NCBI RefSeq assembly: GCF_905475395.1
Contig: NC_058339.1
Coordinates: 93,010,520-93,074,519 of the forward strand
DNA from: Chrysoperla carnea
Lineage: Eukaryota > Arthropoda > Insecta > Neuroptera > Chrysopidae
Length of the DNA stretch: 64,000 bases
Reading direction: 5' to 3'
Shown here: piece after piece, positions 25,218-44,005 of the stretch
Layout of the letters: the number at the start of each line of letters is the position of its first letter
How positions within the stretch are numbered: position 1 is the first letter of the stretch
Program-made: the position numbers and the translations under genes
The notes under the pieces: model-generated
What the model saw: the letters and a program-made list of their open reading frames with translations, nothing else
Told to the model about the DNA's origin: nothing
Database searches by the model: none

Positions 25218-26048
25218 ATGTTCCGAAATCAATACGATAGTGATGTAACTGTATGGAGTCCTCAAGGACGTCTTCATCAAGTTGAATATGCCATGGAAGC
25301 GGTAAAATTAGGATCCGCAACTGTTGGTTTAAAAAACAAAACTCATGCTGTTTTAATTGCTTTAAAACGAGCATCTTCAGAACTCTCCGCTCATCAAAAG
25401 AAAATCATTCCAATTGATGTACACATGGGCATAACAATATCCGGTCTTACAGCAGATGCAAGAATTCTATCAAGATACATGCGATCCGAATGTCTGAACT
25501 ACAAGTACGCTCATGATTCTTTGTTACCGATTGGTCGATTAATTACAATTTTGGGTAATAAAATGCAAGTGTGTACGCAACGATACGATCGACGTCCATA
25601 TGGTGTAGGTCTTTTGGTTGCTGGCTACGATGAACGGGGCCCACACATCTATCAAACTTGTCCATCCGCCAATTATTTCGATTGTAAAGCTATGGCTGTG
25701 GGTGCGCGATCACAAAGTGCCCGAACATATTTAGAGAAACATTTAGATGAATTTAAAGATTGTGAAACGGAGGAATTAATCAAACATGGTTTACGAGCGT
25801 TACGTGACACGTTACCGAATGAAGTTGAACTTACAACGAAGAATGTTTCAATCGGTGTTGTTGGGAAAAGTACGGTCTTTAAGATATTGGATGAAGAAGC
25901 AACTGGTACTTATCTTCAATCGATTGAAGGCGAAGAAAAACGTCATTCTGGTGGTGATGAGGCAGCTCCAGCAGCGGAATCTGTTGATCCACCAGCTGGT
26001 GCTGATGCGGGGGATCCAACCCCAGCAGTAGCTATGGATACAGAATAA
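25218..26048 (+). CDS. PSMA1: 20S proteasome subunit alpha type-1, single exon
   Basis: Structural alpha subunit of the 20S proteasome core, which degrades ubiquitinated proteins in cytosol and nucleus. The product is 276 aa (human 263). The N-terminal alpha signature [20 protein letters not shown] is complete at residues 6-25, followed by the full Ntn-fold body ([30 protein letters not shown]). The C-terminal tail is Ala/Pro/Asp/Glu-rich, longer than in human. An ATG 51 nt upstream is in frame, but the family starts at MFRNQYD, so 25218 was chosen. Unlike every other gene in the window, the coding region has no intron. Codon choice and intact frame argue that it is functional. It converges on MRRF and has a large hairpin repeat about 210 bp upstream. 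Insect orthologues are called Prosalpha6. Confidence 0.96.
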   Translation: MFRNQYDSDVTVWSPQGRLHQVEYAMEAVKLGSATVGLKNKTHAVLIALKRASSELSAHQKKIIPIDVHMGITISGLTADARILSRYMRSECLNYKYAHDSLLPIGRLITILGNKMQVCTQRYDRRPYGVGLLVAGYDERGPHIYQTCPSANYFDCKAMAVGARSQSARTYLEKHLDEFKDCETEELIKHGLRALRDTLPNEVELTTKNVSIGVVGKSTVFKILDEEATGTYLQSIEGEEKRHSGGDEAAPAAESVDPPAGADAGDPTPAVAMDTE

Positions 26049-26104
26049 TTGTTGTATCTTTTATAAAAGCTTACACTTTTGTGGAAGCTACTGCTGAACC
26101 TACA

Positions 26105-26110
26105 AATAAA
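26105..26110 (+). terminator. Putative poly(A) signal of PSMA1
   Basis: Canonical AATAAA 57 nt after the PSMA1 stop codon, in an A/T-rich 3' UTR. No transcript end is available to confirm use. Confidence 0.5.
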
Positions 26111-26394
26111 TTTTTACTGTGGCTACAATTCGTTTCAATTTATTTAAAAATATTTTAACGCCATGTTAATAAATTTTTGATACTTTTGTAACGTTTTGTA
26201 GCCACAGTGGATAAAAAAAATATGGAAAATTTTTTATTATAATTCATTTTTTCTTAATTTTATTTTGTAATCTTTACTTCTTTGTCAACAAAAATGTTTA
26301 CAACTTAACAATAAAAGCTTCATATTCAACAAATCAGATTTTTATTTTTTTTTATCGGAAAAATCAACAATTTTCCACAATTTTTAGTAATCAG

Positions 26395-26610
26395 TAATCA
26401 GCATTGCCAAAGAAGCACTTGAGTAGAACCCCCAAGGAAAAAGAAGGGTGGGTCGACCTCGTCATACCTGGCGAAGAACCCTGGAGCAAGAAAATACTGA
26501 AGAAGGTAAATCCTGGTGAGAAGTCAAGTCTATGGCACAGAATCGAGTTCGTTGGCGAGCATTTGTTGAGGCCCTACGCCCCCCTCGGGATCATAGGATA
26601 TAAATATAAA
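26395..26610 (+). pseudogene. Second copy of the same LINE ORF2 tail
   Basis: In frame from about 26397 it reads SIAKEALE, a stop, then NPQGKRRVGRPRHTWRRTLE, a second stop, and RVRWRAFVEALRPPRDHR. It matches 1597-1790 nearly base for base over most of its length. Only the last 70 or so codons remain. It sits between the PSMA1 3' end and the MRRF 3' end. Confidence 0.8.
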
Positions 26611-26669
26611 TATATAAATTTTCAAGATCATTTGAAGATCAAAATAAAACAAAAACAAACATACAAGAC

Positions 26670-28320
26670 TTAATTTTTATTTCCTAAGAGTTCTGCATGT
26701 TTAATCGTATAAACTTGTTCAGCTTCAGCAACATATTTATCAGCAATAACACCAATTTGTGCTGCAACTGAATGTTGAAGATCCTTTGAAATATTCTCCT
26801 GTTTTTTTATGTTCCGTAAATTTTTGTTTTGGACATCTTTGATCGCATCTCGACATTTTACAAACAATGTTTTTGCATTTTTGGCTAAATTTTCTCGATG
26901 TTCTTTTGTGATTCTGGAAAAAAGAAAATGAGTTACTATCAGAAGTTAAAGATAATAGAGATAATTTACAGTAAGTACAAGAAAATTGTATGTTATATCA
27001 TAATAAATATCCTGATCAAACATATTGTATTGACTACTAAATCAGAAGTATGTCTTTTTTAAACCAATATTACAATTAATTTATAAAAGTAAAAGTAGCC
27101 ATAAAACTAATTACTTTAAAGAATTTGATTTCTAAAATAAATATCTTAAATTTTCAGAAAAATATTTATAGCGTACGAAAAGAACATAGTTCCCACCGGG
27201 TATCCTACGACATCTCTTGTTTTTTTTTTTATTGATTTAGGATCGCAAACACGATCTATTTTTAAACCTTGACACGAAAATGCATGAATAAAAACTAATT
27301 AACAGGGAACTTACTTGGGTACTGGGATATAAATAGATGTTCCATCTTGTTGTGGATTTAAATTCATTCCAGACTTTTGTAGAGCTTGTATTACTGCAGG
27401 TATAGCTTGTGGAAATATAGCCATTTTTAAAATAACTGTTTTTGGATTGGTCCGTACAATTTGAGCCAATTCTTGTAATGTATGATCTTTTCCATCCAAA
27501 TTAACATTTAATGAATCGATGGCACCTCAAATTAAATCAAATTTAATATTTTAAATAAAGACCAAAAAAGTTACAAAAATGAAGGTAAAACCAAAGAGTA
27601 TAGGATAGAGAAGAATTAGCACTTCATATAAGAGCTAAATCGTAGTATACGAGTTTCGTTTTTCGAATACAGAATCCTAAACTCGCACTTGAAACGTATC
27701 TCAGAACACTCTCCAATAAATTACCTTTTTGCTTAGAGCCCTATCCAAACTGATGATCATCGCTTATTTTTTAGTTAATCCGGATACGGAACCCTAAACT
27801 TTCAATTAAAACGTAGCTAAGAACACCCTCCATTAAATTACTTTTCAAACGAAACAAAAGAATTCAAATCGGTTCATTCGTTTAGGCGCAACGATGCCAC
27901 AGACCGACAGACAGACATAGCGGTCAAACTTATAACACCTCCTTTTTTTCCAAAATAATTACCTGTTGTAGATCTTAAAGATAAATTTTTAACATACTCT
28001 TCTTTCAAGTGATGAATACATTTTTGCATTTGATCTTCATAATGTGTAACATCGATAACTTCCGCTAATTCACTTAAATTCACTTCAACTTTTGTTTTAC
28101 CTTTTTTCGATTTACCACGATCTTTCGATTTATATCGTAATTGATTTATTTGATTAATAAATTGATTATTATCATTTAATAATAAAGATGTGCTAGGAAT
28201 AATTGTATTTATTGGAACTTTATTTTTAGATAGAGTAAATAATGTATTCGTATTTCTTGCTAAAATTATATTTATCGGTCTTAATAGAATTCTAGATTTA
28301 TTAAACAAGGAACAATTCAT
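26670..28320 (-). CDS. MRRF: Mitochondrial ribosome recycling factor (three exons)
   Basis: Releases mitochondrial ribosomes from mRNA after termination, in the matrix. Exons in transcript order: 27963-28320, 27315-27525, 26670-26913; they join in frame to 270 aa (human 262). The first about 65 residues are rich in Asn, Leu, Ile and Arg with few acids, as in a mitochondrial targeting sequence, followed by a Lys-rich linker (KSKDRGKSKKGKTK). The RRF body shows NLSLRSTTGAID, the hallmark SGMNLNPQQDGTSIYIPVPK, and ITKEHRENLAK, ending KHAELLGNKN. Intron 1 carries a dispersed repeat and intron 2 part of another. A LINE fragment lies only about 60 bp beyond the stop. The next gene on the same strand is CSN5, 0.5 kb upstream; this spacing does not imply an operon. 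Confidence 0.93.
26929..27100 (+). repeat. Dispersed repeat pair, copy 2
   Basis: Homologue of 7552-7746. It is followed by AACATAGTTCCCACCGGGTA (27184), which resembles AACATAGCTCCAACCGGGTG at 3300. Confidence 0.6.
27640..27955 (-). repeat. Dispersed repeat family E, copy 1
   Basis: On the minus strand it carries GGAGGTGTTATAAGTTTGAC, a TCTGTCTGTCGG run and AGGTAATTTATTGGAG. Plus-strand relatives lie at 45320-45470 and 45996-46170 in the SWEET gene. It fills most of MRRF intron 1. Confidence 0.6.
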
Positions 28321-28514
28321 TATTATTATTATTTATTTAGAGTGAATAATAAATTATGAAATTAAAAAAATTATATTTTTTATTATGTTGTGATTTCAAA
28401 CTTAACCTAACTATTGCACATCTATTTTTGTAAATTATTATCATAGACATATACAAATATAGACTGCTCCAGACGCTAGTAATAGGGCTATATATGTAAT
28501 TTCATGATGACGCT

Positions 28515-28745
28515 CGACACTGATTTTGTTTGTGTTTTCAAGCGGTATATCTGCGGTATAAATTAAATAAAGAGATGGACCCAGAATACTGCTTGGTGGT
28601 ACACAAGATTGAATAGGAAACAGATCAGAGAATTCTTCTTGAATTTTGACTTGGCAGTATCTGCCTTCTAGGTATGATTTTAAAAGTCAGAAAACAGATA
28701 ATTTTGAATTTGATGTTTTAATTTTACAGTAGGCCTAATCAAAGG
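28515..28745 (-). pseudogene. Jockey-type reverse transcriptase fragment
   Basis: The minus strand reads GVSKAFD (RT motif A context), then LLKSYLEGRYCQVKIQEEFS, and SCVPPSSILGPSLYLIYTAD followed by IP. The last segment matches the conserved motif usually written VPQGSVLGPLLYLIYTADIP in Jockey-clade LINEs. Only this internal part of the palm survives, and it contains stops. It lies between MRRF and CSN5. Confidence 0.75.
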
Positions 28746-28798
28746 CTTTGCTGACGCCAAGAAATAATTAAAAATAAACATAATTTAGTTGAAATATT

Positions 28799-28804
28799 TT
28801 TATT
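28799..28804 (-). terminator. Putative poly(A) signal of CSN5
   Basis: AATAAA on the minus strand, about 55 nt beyond the CSN5 stop codon. Position and sequence fit; use is not demonstrated. Confidence 0.45.
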
Positions 28805-28858
28805 AAATATGTGTACAATGGTAAAGAAAGAGAGGTTATAATTAATAATAATTAATGA

Positions 28859-30768
<1,910 letters not shown>

Positions 30769-31811
30769 TTTTCACTAAAACAATTTGGTTAGATTTATGA
30801 AGTGAGTTATTAAAAATTTTGGGAATTGGGAAATTAAATATAGAGTAGACAATTAATAAATAATAAAATTACTTAATAATTATTTAAATATCAAAGAATG
30901 TACCTATTTATCTATTATTTAAAACTGTCAAACTGTCAAAAACTTTATTATAAAGGCTGGTTCTCATTAGGGACTTACAGTAAATGTAATATACTTTAAT
31001 ATTCTGTTTATATTGTCAATGGAGGTTATAAAGAAGGAGAACGATCGCTATAGAAAATATTGTCCCAAAAAATGGACAAAATAAGTGAGACGTTGGGATC
31101 GCTAAGTTGTCTCATTAAAAGTGGGCTGTTGTGCGCTAATTTCAAATGATCTATCAACGTTTAATATACGTGTATATAATATCATTCAAAGGAAAAAAAA
31201 GGCAAATAAATTATTATTAATTATTATTATTATTTATTAATTAATAAATTATAATTTATCTATACTACTTTATAAATTTGAATGGTACTAACTTCATCTA
31301 CTTGTACTCATAAACAGCTAACTTCGCAGATACTACTTACCGACGACAGCGTGGCTGGTGGCTGAAAAATGAACTATAAATTCTACAAATTTTCAGGGAC
31401 AGACGCGCTAATGCTTTAGCGCGAAGCGATCGTTCTCCTTCTCTCTAATCTCCATGATTTGACGGTTGCTTGTCACCTGCCCCTAACGAAAGTAATATTT
31501 ACCATTCGGAACTATTCATAAATTGTTATTCCACCGGTAGATTTCTATCAAAATTCTAAAAACACTATATTGTGTTTGATTGCGAAATCGAACCCAGAAG
31601 GTTGAATATTTATAGAAGGTTGCATTTAAGTTAAACCCGTTAATTTACTTGAAGTAAGTTAAAGTTTTAAGTAAACGATTAAAGAGGTGATTAGAGTTTA
31701 AACCTTAAAAGTAGAATGTTTATGTGTAATTTTTTAGTGAAATGCCATTAAAAGTGTTAAGAGGTTATAAACATTAAAACGGGAACTTAAATTAAATTTT
31801 AAAAGTTCAAG
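30769..31811. promoter_or_regulatory. Divergent CSN5/RPB2 intergenic region
   Basis: These 1,043 bp separate the start codons of CSN5 (minus) and RPB2 (plus), so promoters of both genes must lie here or in 5' UTR introns. About 440 bp of it (31017-31458) is a terminal-inverted-repeat element. No TATA box or known core element was confidently placed. A shared bidirectional promoter is plausible, but not shown by sequence. Confidence 0.6.
31017..31458. mobile_element. Terminal-inverted-repeat element in the CSN5/RPB2 intergenic region
   Basis: The left end (31020-31049) reads TGGAGGTTATAAAGAAGGAG and goes on to ACGATCGCT. The right end (31425-31454) is its inverted copy with a few mismatches. 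The interior is non-coding. A copy of the right end lies at 38780-38830, and a tip-only derivative at 47229-47261. Confidence 0.65.
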
Positions 31812-37570
<5,759 letters not shown>

Positions 37571-37677
37571 TTTAAAGGATGTTTCGGCATCCTTGTTAAC
37601 ATTGCACTGAATTACCCCCCCCCTCACTCCGTTGTCAGCGATTGGAGACGCTAGGTTAACTTTTGCTAGATCGATAA

Positions 37678-37687
37678 AATAAATAAA
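37678..37687 (+). terminator. Putative poly(A) signals of RPB2
   Basis: Two overlapping AATAAA hexamers about 110 nt after the RPB2 stop. Another candidate lies near 37880. Confidence 0.4.
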
Positions 37688-38779
37688 AAACTCACGCTGT
37701 GGGAGCAAAATTTTATTAAATGGATCATTGAATCCTTTGCTCCTTTACTTTTTTTGGTAGGAACGTGATTGCAATGCAATAGACATAAAATTACTTGGAT
37801 TAGGTAGGATTCATATTTTATAATAATCTATTTTATTAAATAATTATCAAATTAATTTTATTTTGTAACAATTATTAAAAATAAATCGTTTTATTTCAAT
37901 ATGCGTTTGTTTTTGACTTAATCCCATCTTATCGTTATTCATCGATGGTAAGTAACCTGGTAGTCTTATTATTATCGGCCTTTAAAAGTGGTAAATACAA
38001 GTATTGCCATCTGTTAATGTAAATTGGAACTACTGAAAACGGGTCCACTTACTGTTTTAATAAGTACGAATTATTATCGTCAGTTGGCGTTGTTAAAACT
38101 CCCACTTATTGATAATTCAAGTTTTTTTGAAGGTATATTGCGAACTGTTTCGTCATATGTGAGGGAATTAAACAAATTATCAGAAGTCTTAGGCGGTAAT
38201 GTAGGTAAAAACAAAAGTTTTTATGGCCAATAGCTCGTTTTATTAAAAAAAATACCTTAAACAGAAGAGTTTGATAGAGGACATCACGCTCTTTCACCTA
38301 AAAGGTAAGAGATAGAATAACACTTTAAATTAGAAAGTTGATTCTCATAAAAAATGTAACTTTTTTTATTTAAAAATATATCATTATTGCATTTAATCTA
38401 AAGAAAATACTCTGGCTATAGAAAAAAAGAACAATAAAAGCCATTCGTCTGTAGAAACCGATAAATAGAAATTTTTGTAATCGCCTTGACACGAAATGGT
38501 GTGTACTTAATCAAACAAATAACTCAGCTTAACTCATGTTATGTAAAGCACAGGTATTTGTTAGCATGCTATATGTTATCAGTTATTTACCCACTGATAT
38601 GATAATAGAATATGGCTGACTCTTCATATCTGTCATTTCTAATTTTAAAATTAGTGACTATGATTTTGTATTATGGAATGTAGAGGTAAGGAACACAATC
38701 TCCATGTTAATAAAGTGACAAGATATTTCTTTCGATTATGATTAATGATAGACTAAACTTTTCTCGTAGGGGAAGGCCC

Positions 38780-38830
38780 GCTAATGCTTTAGCGCCTAGC
38801 GATCGTTCTCCTTCTCTCTAACCTCCATGA
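38780..38830 (+). repeat. Solo right end of the 31017-31458 element family
   Basis: About 50 bp here, containing GCTAATGCTTTAGCGC and AGCGATCGTTCTCCTTCTCT, match 31407-31458 almost exactly. The matching left end was not found nearby. Confidence 0.6.
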
Positions 38831-38997
38831 TATACATACTAAAAGTAATTCCCTAACCTCACTTTTAATAAAACACATGATAATGATAAATAAACAACTA
38901 TATCCATAATGACTGCTAAATAAGTTTATTTATCCAGTTCTGTCAAAATCAATCCTGGGAGCTTAGAATAAAAAGCTAAGCTAAGTTTAGCTTTTTA

Positions 38998-39115
38998 CGA
39001 TGTGACGCTGCTAAATTATTTTCCAGATGGCAGCACGGTCTAAACTGACTACGAAAACTAATATGACGCTCAAACTCAGCGACAAGCGTCAGCATGAAAA
39101 GACACCTTTAGAGAT
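38998..39115. repeat. TGACGCT/CAGATGGCA repeat just upstream of UGT
   Basis: Contains TGTGACGCTGCTAAATT, CCAGATGGCAGCACG and AGCGACAAGCGTCAGCATGA. Partial copies lie downstream of the UGT gene at 41733-41800 and 42055-42150. Confidence 0.55.
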
Positions 39116-39453
39116 CCAGATGAAAACTGTTAAAAGTTTTCATCGAGAAACTTTTTTTACCCCAATATATAGCCTGTTTACTTACGTTTTGCACATGTAG
39201 ATTTTTTTGAACTTCGAATTCCTGTATAATTAACTTTAATGTAATGACCTTACAGTCACTCATTTAGGAAAAATTTTTTTACCAGCGTCAATTAATCACT
39301 TTCACAGCAATTAATTCTGTGTCCGAACATTAATTAAACCGATAATGCTCATCAAAAAGTATTCATTTTTTTTAAAGCTATTCAAGTCATTAGTTATAAC
39401 TCTGAATGCACTTTAATTTTTTTGTTTTTCCGGGTCGAATTTCTTAAAAAAAA

Positions 39454-41662
39454 ATGGTGCTTATTCTAAAATTGATTACGATTTTTATTATGATTAAAAA
39501 TGTGAAAAACGATAATATTTTATTTATTTCACCAACGCCTTCGTACAGTCACAGTGTTGTTTACTTTCCAATCATACGTGAGCTCTCGTTACGTGGTCAC
39601 AAAGTGGTAACAATTATACCAGACTTGATTAACGATCCAAAATTAATAAATATCACAGAAATTAATATTCATGATGGCGCTTACGAAATTCGAAGACCAC
39701 AAATAGCGAAATTGGTCGAAGATATAACAAATAATGCACCGGAAATGAGTTTGATTGAATGGTTAGATAATTTTTCATGTAGTCTTTTAGATTGGATGTT
39801 TCAACATCCCGATGTTCAAAATATAATTCAAAATCCAAAATTATATAATTTTGATCTTATAATTACTGAATGGTTAACTTATCAATCGACGGTCGCTTTT
39901 GCTGAGTTATATAATTGTTCTTTAATTGGAATTTCATCTTATAGGTTAGTTTTTGAAATAAATATCACGATACTCGAAATAAAATTTTATACATATTAAG
40001 AAATTCTATTTAAAAAGTATAATTAAACAAGCGAAAACAAACAATTGACTGAGAAGTTGTTGAAATACCATGTTTTGACAATGTTGATTACGCAATCATT
40101 TGTTTTTGTACTTTATGTAAGTAAAGAAAGATAGCCACTCTTACACACAAAGTGATTTGTATCGCCAGTTGCCGAGTTGCAACTCGCAGTTATCAATAAT
40201 AATTTAAATAGAATTTTAACGTAAAATTTTATTTCTAGTATCGTGGTATTTATTTCAATAAATAACTCGAAGTAAACAAAAATTCATTCTTATAGGTTAT
40301 TTTTATCTGGCTACGATGCTATAGGTAATCCAACACATCCAGTTTATTTCCCAAATTTATGGTCTAAATTTATCAATCCAACAAGCTTTTGGGAACGTTT
40401 AAAAAGTGTTAAAAGCTCAATTGATTATAGACATTATTACAAACATCATATGTTTCCCAAACAGGAAGCATTCGTAGAGAAATATTTTGGAAATAAAATA
40501 TCCAGAAGTCTGAGACAAATTGAGAATGATGTGAGCATTGTGTTAACAAATACAAATCCTATATTGCATGGAGCGTATCCAAAAGCATTAAATTTAATTG
40601 AATTTGGAGGTATACATGAACAAGAATTGAAACCTTTACCAGAAGTAAGAGTTTTTGCCAATATAATTTTGTACCTAGTGTCCAAATAGTTAAACAGCTT
40701 CATTTTTTTCCAACAGAATTTAAAATTGTTTTTAAACAATGCCAAAAATGGTTTTATTTACTTTAGTCTTGGATCAAACGTAAAAAGTTATTTTTTGGAT
40801 GAAACAACGATTGCTACAATCCTTAAAGTATTCAAAAGTTTACCTTATAGAGTTTTATGGAAATTTGATTCTAAGGAATTGTCTGATAAACCTGATAACG
40901 TTTTCATTTCAAAATGGGTTCCACAACAAACAGTATTAGGTACGTTTTCAGATACGTTAATAAAACATTTTGGGTAAAATTGTTTACTGCTTCTATTGGT
41001 ATAAAAAAAAGGATGCTAAGTTTTTTAGGAGTATAACTTTAAAAAATATAATAATATCGATGATATCTTTTCTCTAGAACACAAAAATATTAAACTATTT
41101 ATGACGCAAGGGGGTCTGCAATCAACAGAAGAAGCTATTCGTGCTCAAGTGCCTTTAATAATTATACCATTTGGTAGCGATCAATTTCAAAATGCCGGTC
41201 GACTTCAACAACTTGGTATTGGAAAATGTTTATCACGATCTGAATTAACTGAACAAGTTTTAAACGACACGATTTATGAAGTGATAAATAACGATGGGTA
41301 AGATGCTACTCCATTTTGTTCCTGACAGATTTTATGATCAATGCATTTTTTTTTCTTTAATTTCCAGTTATAAAAAAAATGTTATTGAAATTTCGAATAT
41401 TTTATGGGATCAACCAACAAAACCCTTGGATCGTGCTATATGGTGGATTGAATATGTGATTCGACATAAAGGTGCTAAATTTTTAAGAAATCCCGCATTA
41501 GATGCTCCATGGTATCAAGTTGAATTGTTTGATATCTATTTTTGTATTTTTTTTATTTTTATTTTAGTTATTGTAATTATTTTCATTATTTCTAAAAGAA
41601 TAATTTATTTTATTAGATTTAAAATCTTTAGCTCAAAACGTTCTAAAATTAAAAGTAATTAA
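39454..41662 (+). CDS. UDP-glycosyltransferase, membrane-bound UGT (five exons)
   Basis: Transfers sugar from a UDP-sugar to lipophilic substrates in the ER lumen; insects use such enzymes for detoxification and pigment or odorant handling. Exons: 39454-39944, 40296-40644, 40717-40939, 41078-41297, 41368-41662; joined in frame to 525 aa, the usual size. The N terminus is a hydrophobic signal peptide, followed by SPTPSYSHSVVYFP with the expected catalytic His (residue 33). The donor-sugar domain has FIYFSLGSNVKS, WVPQQTVL, and the UGT signature FMTQGGLQSTEEA followed by PFGSDQFQNAG. The C terminus is one hydrophobic span of about 25 residues and a basic cytosolic tail ending KRSKIKSN. The substrate and subfamily cannot be told. 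It is a single copy here, flanked by a small dispersed repeat family. Confidence 0.95.
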
Positions 41663-41884
41663 ATGATAATAATTTTTGATTAAAGATTCTCGTTTTCAAA
41701 AATTTATGTACACCTAATCGTAAAAAGTAAACGATTTGACGCTGCTGAAGATTTTTTTTCATCCAGATGGCAGAACGCCCTAAACTGACTTGTATCATAG
41801 AAAAGTATATGTTATTTTTACTATCAGCATTAATTTTTAGAGTATTGGATAAATAAATTTATAATATATATTTTTGAATGTCCT

Positions 41885-41890
41885 AATAAA
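41885..41890 (+). terminator. Putative poly(A) signal of the UGT gene
   Basis: AATAAA about 220 nt after the UGT stop; another AATAAA lies at 41852-41857. Either could serve. Confidence 0.35.
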
Positions 41891-42054
41891 ACGAGAATAA
41901 AGGTTTAATTTAAAATAATTTTCTTTTCAATTGATTGCCATTTCCAAAGAATTTTTTTGAACAATTAATAATCATATTGAACACCCATTATGGGTATCTT
42001 ATTAAAAATGAGGTTATGGATTAATAAACTTTTTTGTTGCTCCTTATTTTACAA

Positions 42055-42150
42055 TTTGACGCTGGACAGAGCTCTATTTTTTCAGTTAGGTGGATTTCTA
42101 ATTTAACAATCAAACCCAGCGTCAAGCGTCATCATGAAATTACATCTTTA
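42055..42150. repeat. Copy of the TGACGCT repeat downstream of UGT
   Basis: Shares TTTGACGCTG and CAGCGTCAAGCGTCATCATG with 38998-39115; another partial copy, with CCAGATGGCAGAACGCCCTA, is at 41733-41800. Confidence 0.5.
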
Positions 42151-43414
42151 CACTTCTTACACACTCTCTAGCCAGTACGCGAGCTATATCGTCCATGATT
42201 GACTATACACACCTGCAGTCTATAGTTAATATAGGTCTGTGTATGTGACACGTGCTCAAGTCAATAAACATGGTTAGTTACAAAACATTAAACCTTTATG
42301 ACCACGTGATTACTGTCATGAGCAAGAAAAAGCATCTAAAATACACTTAGAACCGGTATTTTAAATAAATTTTAATATTTCTTTCAGGTATTTCTTATCA
42401 AAAAAATTGATCTTATTATAAAAACTTAAAATATTTTTTTAAAAAATTATGTCATTGAATGAAAATGAAATAATATTTAAAATTATAAAATGATAAATAC
42501 GTCAAAGATAATTAACTAATTGTTCCATGATATGATAATTGACTATTTAGGTATAACCTTGATTTTAAAACCAGAAAGAATCATATTATACTTACAATAC
42601 ATGTGAAAAAGTGTATATTCAAACATTTTAAATGCAATTTTGAATAAATAATTACTTTACTTTACACTTGACTAAAATTTTATCTATGCTTGACAAGTAT
42701 TAGTAGTGGAATATTGATGATATCAAGTTAAAAATATTAAATATGTAATATTAATACTACGTATGTCGTATAGGACAAGAAATATTGTTATCTAAAATAA
42801 ATTTGATACAATCTTTTTTTTTTAAATTAAAAATAATTATCATTTTGAACAATTTACAATGATTATAATAGTATTTAATTAACAGTGGACTTAATAATAA
42901 ATTCAGTCGTGTTTAATTAATGTTAGTTTTTTTTTTATACTTTATTTATTAACTTGTAAGTTTATATATATTTTTTTTTATTAACTCATGGCTTTCGGTT
43001 TTGGTAGTCCTTAAGTAGTTAAATTGTTTTTTAACTAAAAATAAAAGTTATTTTGTAAATAATTAATTTTTTTTTTCTCAAAATAAAAGTTTTAATTATT
43101 GTGTTGAAATAGTGTTTGTTTTAATAAAACTATTTTATTGAATTTTATAAAAACACGTTTTAATTCATTGCCATAACTGTGATTTTCTTCCGTTTTGGAG
43201 GTGTGTGTGTTTTGCTCTGTATTTTTAAGGACGTATGATTACCAACCCGTTTTTGTTATGCGGAAATAATATGTAAATTTTAAATGGAAAAAATTGAAAA
43301 ATTTTTATGAAATTTTTGAAAATTTAGATAATAATTATTTTCTTGTAAAAGTTTCAAGTATAGTTATCGATATTATTTTTGAGAAATTTCGATTTATATT
43401 TTCCATTTAGTCGT

Positions 43415-44005
43415 ATGTTTAAAAAACGAAAAGGGATATCAAGCTGAAATCTTTATAGCGTGCGTATTACGTAAAAAGTGAGGTCGAATTCGTATGAGCA
43501 ACATAGGTCAATTGGGTCTTGAGTCCATAGGATCCATCTTGTATAGAAATAGAACAAAAATTTAAATGTAAAAAATGTTCCTTAAATATAATAAACAACT
43601 TTTATTTAAAACATTTTATCGTTAACGTCATTGATTAGCCGTGAGCAGCGTTGCCAACTCTACCAATTTTTAGGTAGATCTACCAACTGTTAGTGTCTTT
43701 AGAATAGAAAGTTGGTAGATTACCAACTTTGAGTAACTCAAAGTATCTAGATCTAAGATAAGATCTACCAACTTTTAAGCAGAATTTGTTGAAAACTACC
43801 AACTTTTTAAATCATATCTACCACCTAGACAGATTTTGGGTTGGCAACGCTGCCCGTGAGGGCGCGATTTAGGTTAGAACAGTCATGTTATATATACACG
43901 GCTGTAGCTATCTAAGAGTGGCTATCTTTCATTACTTACATGATATTTCAATTTGATCTATACATGGTATTTCAACAATTAACTCAGACAATTGTGTGTT
44001 TAGAC
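43415..44005 (+). repeat. Dispersed repeat family A, copy 3 (carries the hAT MITE)
   Basis: Same order of words as 17625-18060 (AAAGTGAGGTCGAATT, GGTCAATTGGGTCTTGAGTC, ATACATGGTATTTCAACAAT), with the 207 bp insertion at 43646-43852. Lies between UGT and SWEET. Confidence 0.7.
43646..43852. mobile_element. 207 bp hAT-like MITE nested in another repeat
   Basis: The ends are perfect inverted copies of CAGCGTTGCCAAC. They are bordered by 8 bp direct repeats, GCCGTGAG and CCCGTGAG (7 of 8 match), as expected for hAT target duplications. The interior is made of repeated CTACCAACTTT-like words in both orientations. It interrupts the dispersed repeat at 43415-44005; the uninterrupted relative at 17625-18060 shows the empty-site sequence CCCGTGAGGGCGC. 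Confidence 0.8.

Larger units (their letters stand above)
37571..39453. other. RPB2-UGT interval, no gene recognised
   Basis: Contains the RPB2 3' UTR, a partial foldback relative (38230-38350), the solo element end at 38780-38830 and the repeat at 38998-39115. No ORF of coding character. Confidence 0.5.
41663..43414. other. UGT-SWEET interval, mostly AT-rich
   Basis: UGT 3' UTR, two small repeat copies, then very AT-rich sequence from about 42350 to 43150 with no recognisable feature. Confidence 0.5.

Noticed and set aside
25786-26031. 81 aa plus-strand ORF within PSMA1
   Set aside because: Out-of-frame shadow of PSMA1.
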